A stretch of 64,000 nucleotides of DNA from Typhlomys cinereus (taxonomy: Eukaryota; Chordata; Mammalia; Rodentia; Platacanthomyidae). Within the stretch, counting starts at the first letter, position 1. Each line of letters opens with the position of its first letter. Where the stretch lies: positions 744,001 to 808,000 of the forward strand of contig JALPQD010000225.1 in NCBI GenBank assembly GCA_023101885.1, read 5' to 3'. A program made the translations under genes and the position numbers. Below the pieces are notes generated by a model. That model was not told the DNA's origin. It ran no database searches and was given only the letters and a program-made list of their open reading frames with translations. This document shows positions 56,832-64,000 of this stretch, in pieces.

Positions 56832-57309
56832 TCTTCCAGTAAATCCACAAGTGAACACAATGGAGCAACTACAGATCAAACACAGACCAAGTTCAGCAAC
56901 TACTGAATCTTTCAGTGTTCTGGAAAATAACTCTCTAAAGGCATCCCAGGCTTCCCTTGTGGTGTGGCAAAGATGATTTCTGTTGATACTTTTGTTTGGT
57001 CAACATGTTAACTAAGCTTCTCTACTAGTTCATCTATGGGTCAACCACTTCTGATGCATAAAATTTCTATATGTGATGGCATACATATATTGAAAATTGT
57101 TGCTAATTCGATTAACTGATGAGAGGTGCAGTCAACTGCTGTGTTTTGGCTGGGGAATGCTTATTTCCCAGCACCCAGCAGGGAGAATTTGCCTCATTAA
57201 CTTATCTGTGCCCCAGTCTTACAGCTTTTCTTCAAACTCACTTGTGGTATTATATTGGGCCACCCTTGTCTAAGAGCCCCACTGTCTCCTGTGGCAAATG
57301 AGATATTAT
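56829..57309. other. Unique sequence, no gene seen
   Basis: No recognisable feature. Confidence 0.5.
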
Positions 57310-57660
57310 TTTAAATTCTCCACCATGTGCCAGGACTTCTGGAGACATTTCAACCCTGAGCTATACAGATTACTTACTGAAAAGAGCCTGGGAGTTATTG
57401 CTATCCATTGGGTAATTAGGTAGTTCCAAGGAAAATAATAAAACTATTTTGTGCCTGGGAGATTAGAATGGCACACAGCGACTCATATTAGTCAGCTGAG
57501 TAATTATGTAATTACAAAAGAAGGGGAAGAAAACCCTTCAGATTGTTTTTCCTGAGAGGCCCTTTTGGAAGAGTTCCAGCCCATCAGGTACTTATGTAAT
57601 TAGGTCAGGGCGTAATCCATAAGGAAAGACTGGGAAGATTCATTTAAAAAAATGTTTATG
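57310..57660. promoter_or_regulatory. Candidate enhancer with TAATTA cluster (segment F)
   Basis: Repeat-free. TAATTA-type homeodomain cores occur at about 57413 (GGTAATTAGG), 57501 (AGTAATTATG), 57508 (TGTAATTACA, a perfect palindrome) and 57596 (TGTAATTAGG), four in about 190 bp. Two of them share the extended form GTAATTAGG. No open frame. This is homeodomain-enhancer-like; function is inferred. Confidence 0.4.
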
Positions 57661-58051
57661 GAACAGAACCCAGTGGAAAAAGAAAAGGCATTCTTAAAAG
57701 ATTCCCACAGGCTCTGTGTGCACTGTGTTGGATACCATAGTATACTCCACTGAACACATGGTAACCTGTGGCCATTCGCATCGGTAAGTGAAGGTAGTGG
57801 AATATGTGAAGCGATGCACATTATGCACTTACCCTTAGTAGGTGTTACCTTCTAGTCTCTCCATGCAATAGGCCTTGGCCTTTTCCTGGATTGCAGTAGT
57901 GAATAGAGAGTCTCGAAGAATTTGAATCCAGTGTAGTAGCTCTTCCCACTCTACCACACTAATACCCATACGTCACCTGTAATTTCTAGACTGAATAGAC
58001 TAACATGTGATTTCTGTTTCATCTTTGTTTCTTGCAAGTACTACCCACACA
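57661..58051. other. Unique sequence, no gene seen
   Basis: No recognisable feature. Confidence 0.5.
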
Positions 58052-58269
58052 GGGCTGGGAAATGGTTCGGGGATTAAAGGACATGAGTTCAGATCCTCAG
58101 ATCCCATGTAAAACTGCCAAGCAGATATGGCCGTGTCCTGCAAATCCGGCTACAGAATGTGGAGCCTGAGAAACCCCAGAAAAAAGCAATAAGGAGCTAG
58201 AACAATCAAAGATGGTTTCCAGTGTCACCCTTGGGCCTTCAGCGGCATAAACACTCAAATGCCCCTGAT

Positions 58270-58320
<51 letters not shown>
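58052..58320 (+). repeat. Family S SINE with CA tail
   Basis: The head GGGCTGGGAAATGGTTCGGGG, then GAGTTCAGATCC, CATGTAAAACTGCCAAGCAG, AGCCTGAGAAACCCCAG, AGTGTCACCCTTGGGCC and ACACTCAAATGCCCC, with a pure CA run (58273-58319). Short flanking matches (TACTACCC at 58039-58046 and 58328-58335, with GCAA before each) are the probable target duplication. The internal part of the head is slightly shortened. Confidence 0.9.
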
Positions 58321-58855
58321 GCAAAAATACTACCCCCGGGGTGAAAAACACTGTGCTGAAAAGAGGTGATCTCGGTGGTTTGGTCATGTCTTGTACCGTG
58401 TGGATTTCCCAAGTGGTTACTGTGAACCACTGTACTTTGGTGAATGCTGCATACTGGACAAGGAATGTCTCCATCAGACACAGCAGCTTTCCTATGTTAA
58501 TGCAATACCAAAAAGACAAAATGCTGATATTCTGCGGGACTGTATTATTATGTCAAAAGATTTGGTTTTATATAGGTTTGCATACTCAAGTTGTTATAAT
58601 GTGAATACAATTGTATCTTCATTCCATATGTATTTGCAATTCTCCTGTTAGCAGACAACTAACAGTTTCTCTGGCCAAAGTCATTAATGCTCACATTTCT
58701 TTACTCTGAATCTGATTTTTGTGCTTTATCCAGCTGTGCTTTTATATGGTTTTAAAGGATTAGAAATGTATTTCTGTAAAGAAACAAGTTGAGGCCAAGT
58801 TTAGTTCAATAAAGATATAATTGACCCTGGTACAGAAATGAATCATAGATTTCAG
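58321..58855. other. Unique complex segment G, possible transcript-derived sequence
   Basis: Two overlapping plus-strand frames (58341-58604 and 58391-58651) cover it. The longer-reading part (residues like YFGECCILDKECLHQ) is not a family I recognise. The segment ends in an AATAAAG at about 58808, so a processed pseudogene or 3'-UTR-like piece is possible. There is no A-tail and I saw no target duplication to prove it. Confidence 0.3.
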
Positions 58856-59150
58856 CTGATTTGGCTAAATTTGGGGGGTTGGACTTGACTGAAGCAGTGG
58901 AGCCTTTCTGGGTGACTGTAGTTGAACTGAATTCCCAAGAACTGTCAGGAACTATCAGACAATTTGTAGGTGCAGGGGGGTTGGCCAAGACACATCAAGA
59001 GCCAGTCCCTCTTCCAAGTCCTGGCAGACCCAAGCATTCACAGCAGTCTAGTCAGAATTGTCAAAGGGCTGCCAAGTGTTTATTGAGGAGTCCAAGAATT
59101 TCAGTGTTGAATCTACAGAATTTTTGTAGAGCTCAGACTTGTCAATAATC
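58856..59150. other. Unrecognised open stretch of 95 residues
   Basis: The plus-strand frame 58861-59148 is open without low-complexity sequence (WVTVVELNSQELSGTIRQF in its first half). It has no recognised domain, no flanking splice signals I trust and no upstream promoter signature. It could be an old retroelement fragment or chance. Confidence 0.25.
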
Positions 59151-59966
59151 CAGACAGGTCTTCACTTACTTTCATTCTTTTCTTTCAATCTAGATGGCAC
59201 TTTTCAACCAGACTATGAGGTTCATTAGGCAGGAAATGTATACATGAAGTATTTTGGCTATACACATATACACACACTCACACCATGCTTATGTAGTGTG
59301 CAAATCAGATCATTTTAGCTTAGTCTCTTTACTTTGATTTCCTTTTCCAATGTCATCTGATGATGCTCAATGGGTAAATTTCTGTAAATTTAGTCAATAG
59401 TTCAGTTATTTAATAAGGCTTTCCAAATTTCCTAAGTCTGTTTATTCATTTTTATGAATATTTCCTGCACCATGGATAAAAGGCATACATGAAATAGTTT
59501 TCTATTCCCAAGGTCCTTGAAGATTAGCAAAGAGATAGATGGGCTGGGAACTGCTGGTAAGCATGGTAGCAGACACCATGATTTTGACCAAACATGTAAA
59601 GGATGCTGACAACTATTTGGGGAGAGGAACCTTCATACTGGAAGGGGTATTTACTTTGAATTTAACAGCTTTGCATCTACCTGCAAGAAGGGAGGATATT
59701 TAGAAGAGATGGAAAAGAATATGCCAAGCTGTAGCTATGCAGTGACCCATGCAGGTAGCATGTTGAAATGTCTATGGAAGATACAAACCTACATGGCTTT
59801 TTCCTCCTGATGCTGTGAACCTGAATGTGAAAGGTAGTAATTCATAGTGTTGAGTACCACTGCCTCTGAGTGCATGAGTCACTGAGTACCACTCATTGGC
59901 TTGCAAGGTCAGTGTCTCACACATGAGATCTGTTGCTGGTACTTTCAAGTAGACCTTTATTCAGAG
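59151..59966. other. Unique sequence, no gene seen
   Basis: No recognisable feature. Confidence 0.5.
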
Positions 59967-60055
59967 GATGGAGATCTAGCTCAGCAGTAGAGTCCTTGTC
60001 TGGCTTGTAAGAGGACTTAGTTCAGTTCTCAGTACAGGCAGAAAAAAAAAAACTT
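59967..60055 (+). repeat. ID-type SINE with A-tail
   Basis: GATGGAGATCTAGCTCAGCAG (A box), AGAGTCCTTGTCTGGCTTG, TTAGTTCAGTTCTCAGTAC (B-box region), then a run of ten A. Typical ID length and order. Confidence 0.88.
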
Positions 60056-60147
60056 CTCAAAAGGCTCATATTATTTTTCAACTTTGAATTACATCCTGTA
60101 ACAATACAATGAAGTAAATTTATTTAAAGAAGCATATTGTGTGTATA

Positions 60148-60503
60148 TTGATTACTTTGTGTCACTGTAACCAAGTACCTGCCGTGAACGTCTCAAAGGA
60201 GGAGAGATTTATTCTGTCTCAGGGTTTAATTGGATTAAGTCCACAATTGCATGATCCTATAAGCTTGGGGAGAACATTGTAGTATCCAGAACGTATGACA
60301 AAGAGGCTGTTCGTCTCTTGGTAGAAAGAAGACAGGAAGGAGGCAGGGACCAGGAGTAGCTTCCAAAGGTCCATGCTTAGGGGATCTAACCCCCCAGTTA
60401 GTCTCTACCTCCTGAAGGATCCATAGGTCCCTGAAACAACACCAGCTGTCCCGCAATTGATCAAGCTTCAGCCTGTGTGGACATTTCAGATTCCATTATA
60501 ACC
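60148..60503 (-). repeat. Dispersed repeat family Y, minus copy 3 (longest)
   Basis: On plus it starts TTGATTACTTTGTGTCACTG, GGAGAGATTTATTCTGTCTC, passes GAGGCTGTTCG, GGCAGGGACCAGGAG and TTAGGGGATCTAACCCCCC, and ends AGCCTGTGTGGACATTTCAG, ATTCCATTATAACC. It spans the whole element, with an AATAAATCTC polyadenylation-type signal on the minus strand near the left end. Confidence 0.72.
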
Positions 60504-63299
60504 TGCCTGTGCTCATTAGGTCCAGCAGATCTTAAGGCGCAGCATACAACGCCGTGCTGCATTCCTCTGAACCAGCTCCCACTCCTTGGAGCAGCTTTGT
60601 CATCTGCTCCATGTGGTCTTTTATACCTTTCTAACACTTCTAAGTTGCTTGTTCAAATATTTTAGCATTTAATTTTTAAACACTATTTGCTGATATCTGA
60701 TCTGTAAAGGATAAAGATTTACTTGTTCCCTATCACATTTGTATTCATTTTCCCATTTCATTTTCATTTTCTGGTATATTTATGTTACAATTTTAATCAC
60801 TGTTAAATATTTACATTTATGATAATCCAAATATCACTCACACATGAAGCTCTCATATTCTATGAATGCATTTCTTTCTCTCTAATACATTTACTTTGTT
60901 CTTAGCTATGACGTCTCTTCACCCATTCCCTTTGACATTGTACATCTATGCCTTTCTGGATTAGGTGGATATAAATAGTTGACATGTCATGTTTAACAAT
61001 GTAGAATCAGCTTTCCAGGTGGAACCCTGGGAAAGGACTGAGTAGAACCATAAGATTGACTACCCATCCAGAGGAAAAGCAGGTGTTGAGATAAGGCAGA
61101 GTTTAAAATACTTGGCAAGGATATTAATACACAAAATAAGTATGTGTGTGGAGGAGGGATAGAAAGGCATGATTGTTGCAATGAACATTCTATTTGTTAA
61201 TGTAAAGGGAGTGTTTCTGGTAGTAAAATAAATCTTGCCTTGATAGTATAAGAAAAACGGAAGCTTGCCTGATACTTCCAAAAAAGTCTCTGAAGATGTT
61301 TCATGTCTAAATGCCAAGAGTTATGTCTTTTTGGCTATTAAATATGTAAAAATATGAGAAGAAAAACACAAGTGCATTTGTGACAACCAGGTAATAAATC
61401 TGTGACTTAAATACAATTTGTCACTTGTCTAAATAAGACTAACTGCACTGAAATGTCACCAGGTACAACACAAACATGTACAACTGTCATGTGTTAACAA
61501 AGAATATTTCAGTGGTGACGAGAATGGTTCCAGGGCTGTGTGCTCCGACACTAAACTATATCCTCAGCCTTTTAATAAAAAAGTGTATAAAGAAGTTTGG
61601 GAAGGTGGAAATGTTAACTAATTTGATGTGTCTGTTGAATTATGATACTGAACCCATATATTTATTCCATTAAAAATTTTAGAATGGCAACACATTCATT
61701 TCAGTCAATATTGTTGAAGATGCTATTGATGATTCCTTCAGAACATAGAGCTAGCTACCAAACAACAGACTCTTTAAAGGTTACCATTCAGAGCCATCAG
61801 AGATTCTTGAGGTATCAACAATCCCTTCAGTGTTGGTTCTGAAAATCTTGATTTTGAAATAGGAATCCTAGACAGATAGAGGCACCAGTAAAATTGCCAT
61901 TAAGGCAATTGAATGAGGACATGGTATGAATGGGCCGTAAATTGGCCTTGCTGGGCATATGTCTACCTGGTCCTGGAAAAGCATGTAGCAGGCAAAATCA
62001 GGGCAGGGCATTTCATAACAGGCCAAAGCAGCACAATCGAGTGCAGTCACAGTACATCTGCAGGGCTCTCTTGATCCCAACTTTACTAGGCTGGACAAGA
62101 AGAGAAGGTCCTTCAGTAAAACACTGGAGTGGAGCGCTGTTCTCTTCTTCCTCCACTCCCGCCAGCTGAAGAATCTGCATGGAGCTTAGTCATTCACACA
62201 TCTTTCATGTGTGTTCTAGGGACACAAACTCATGTCCTAATTGCTTTCATAGTGTCGTGTGGCGGTGTTTTTCCTTAGTATTCATAGTACCATTTAAGGC
62301 CTATCCTCTTACATTCCTCCCCTTTATGACTTTTCTTCTGTAATAGTCTCTTTGCCTGTGCTCTTCTGTCTTCATTCCTTTGAAATCTCCTTCCCCTTTG
62401 CCCTCTGATTTTGTGGTTTGTGGGTATGACAGAGCATGTTCTTTGAGCATGTTCTTTTGAGAGTTAAAGATCTTGCATTCATTCTGTCCTCTTTTACATG
62501 TTGTCTCCTAAACCTTACAAGGTGTGGTATAAATATATTTCCTTCACTCAAGCATTCAATCATTGTTTATTCTCGGTAGCTTAAGCAACCATACTTAGGT
62601 GTATCACTGCCAATGATGGCAAAGGGAAGTGCCTTTGATTAAGGCTGACAGTGATCTTTGTATGTGGGTATAAACATAGGTATTTAGAAGGCAGTTTGAC
62701 ACTATGTCAGTTTAACTAAACAACAGAAAACTCCCCACTAAGATCTACGACCTTCCCCACTGTATATTTTTGACTGGTGTTCCTGTGGCAAGCATGGGTT
62801 CTTTGCTGTGGAGCATGCCTCTAATCCAGTCCTAGCAGCTTTGCCACTTTTGCACAAGTGGACACATCTTGCTTGGAAAGCTCATATTTGTAGGGCTCAC
62901 AGCTTGACAACATTTCGGATGCATTTTCTGTCCTAGCAGACTTCAAATGCCTTGTGGTCTCATGAGAAGAACTGGTCAGCAGGACTAATCTTTCAGCTCA
63001 GCTCCAGCGTGGTTTGGCTTCTGTATCTTGGTGTGAGGTATCCTCAACAGTAGGATTTTATTATCTAGTTCTGGTGAACACTAAGAAGAATAAAAATAGC
63101 CTATATTGTTTAGGCTTTACGACCGCCCTGAAAAATAACTCTTATGGAAGCAACTCATACTGAGCTCTGAGGAGCTTATACTACTGATCACCATACTGCA
63201 TTGTGTCCAAAATTCTATTACAAATTCATCCAATTCAATTTTTGATATATAGAGGAATATTTGCAAAAAAGAACATAGGATGTCTAGGTTAATTGAAAC
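60504..63299. other. Unique region, no gene seen
   Basis: AT-rich unique DNA with short frames on both strands and no repeat signature strong enough to call. Confidence 0.5.
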
Positions 63300-63435
63300 T
63301 TCAGAAAAATGACACACACTTACATATACACACACTTACATGCAAACATAGTCACATACATATACATGCATACGCATGCACACATGCTTTCATACACACA
63401 AAGTATACAATGTATAAAGCATGCACACACATGCA
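63300..63435. repeat. Degenerate CA/CATA-rich tract
   Basis: Interrupted ACAC, ACATAC and GCATGCACAC motifs over about 130 bp. It may be the tail of an unrecognised SINE. Confidence 0.8.
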
Positions 63436-63844
63436 CTGCCTCTGGGCAGTAGAAGAGATACTAGGAGTGTAAGATGCAGTAGGGTTGGATGACACAGAAA
63501 CAAACTATTTAAGAAAGAAAAAAGGCTGCAGATTCTGAGATTTTGAAAGTCAAGATAATCTGGGCAGGAGTGACTATATCACCTTCAAGTCTGCACTCCA
63601 GTTTCATTAGCATATTACGGCCCTTATATTTTGGACCATTCTTAGTAAATTGCAATGTGCAATCACAGCAGAACACTGAAAGCAACTGAGAGTGGGGAGT
63701 GTCCCATAAGACAATGCAAAAAGCTGGGATAGGCAGAAGGCAGATTTTACAGGTGCAGCTACCTCCTCAAATAAAGATGCACATGCACACAGTCACCAGC
63801 AGCACCCTAGGTCACAGACCCATGTGCCTGTGACAAGGTTTGAG
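63436..63844. other. Unique sequence, no gene seen
   Basis: No recognisable feature. Confidence 0.5.
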
Positions 63845-64000
63845 AGTGCGATAGTTTGGATCCTCAGGGTTTCCCGAGGTCCCTAATGTGGGGCCTAGTC
63901 ACTGAGGGCATGCCCCTCCTTGAAGAGGATCTTCAAATACAGCCCATTCCCATCTGGCTCCACTCCCAACCCTCCCAACATGATGTGCTGCCACAGTGCT
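63845..64000 (+). repeat. Dispersed repeat family Y, plus copy, cut by window end
   Basis: GAGTGCGATAGTTTGGATCC, AATGTGGGGCCTAGTCACTG, GAGGGCATGCCCCTCCTTG and ATGATGTGCTGCCACAG follow the 5' half of the element whose minus-strand copies end at 12325, 18803 and 60503. The 3' half lies beyond the window. Confidence 0.6.

Noticed and set aside
59967..60055. Possible tRNA gene
   Set aside because: A- and B-box-like motifs are present but the element is an ID SINE with an A-tail and lacks a full cloverleaf; the same applies to all other pol III-like heads here.

Overview
This is mammalian, almost certainly rodent, nuclear DNA. It has long unique AT-rich stretches, general CpG depletion, abundant microsatellites (CA, CT, GGAA, TTTC, ATCC), LINE-1 fragments and rodent-type SINEs (B1, ID, ID-B1 fusions, B3-like). 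The B1/ID/ID-B1 mixture points to the mouse-related clade. The commonest young SINE here, an ID-like head joined to a body I do not know from mouse or rat and ending in a CA tract, suggests a lineage outside the murids. A dipodoid such as a jumping mouse or birch mouse is my guess, not a demonstrated assignment. No intact protein-coding gene, spliced exon series, rRNA, cellular tRNA, CRISPR array or operon could be supported; the window reads as intergenic or deep intronic DNA. The many short open frames are chance frames, or are created by simple repeats (CT, CA, GGAA and TTTC arrays are open in several frames) and retroelements. The only recognisable coding homology is a decayed LINE-1 ORF2 C-terminus at about 40.8-41.3 kb.

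Layout. 0-8 kb: microsatellites, a dispersed repeat with an AATAAA-bearing 3' end, B1 and B3-like SINEs, and a 550-bp degenerate CA field. 8-28 kb: mostly unique sequence with scattered dispersed elements, CT/CA/ATCC arrays and candidate conserved segments near 21 kb and 26.9-28.4 kb. 28.9-31.1 kb: a retroelement cluster with two neighbouring copies of one dispersed family (the second split by a young SINE) and a LINE-1 3' end whose 5' part is inverted. 32-34 kb: GGAA/GT arrays and a head-to-head SINE pair. 34-44 kb: unique, TAAT-rich sequence interrupted by a hairpin, a small LINE-1 insertion with a perfect 15-bp target duplication and a 1.6-kb internally inverted LINE-1 with a perfect 14-bp target duplication. 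44-46 kb: a 121-bp unit repeated three times and a minisatellite built from the first part of a B1 SINE. 46-58 kb: candidate regulatory islands (a perfect 12-bp inverted repeat at 46.93 kb, a CpG-retaining island at 48.6 kb, a TAATTA cluster at 57.4-57.6 kb) between SINEs and microsatellites. 58-64 kb: mostly unique sequence, an ID SINE and dispersed repeats, one running off the right edge.

The most interesting content is retroelement biology and tandem-repeat genesis, not a gene system: two LINE-1 insertions share an inverted 5' structure starting at the same A-rich site, a CA-tailed SINE appears to seed most of the long CA microsatellites, and a B1 head has become a minisatellite. Family names and conservation claims come from pattern recognition alone; no searches were possible.
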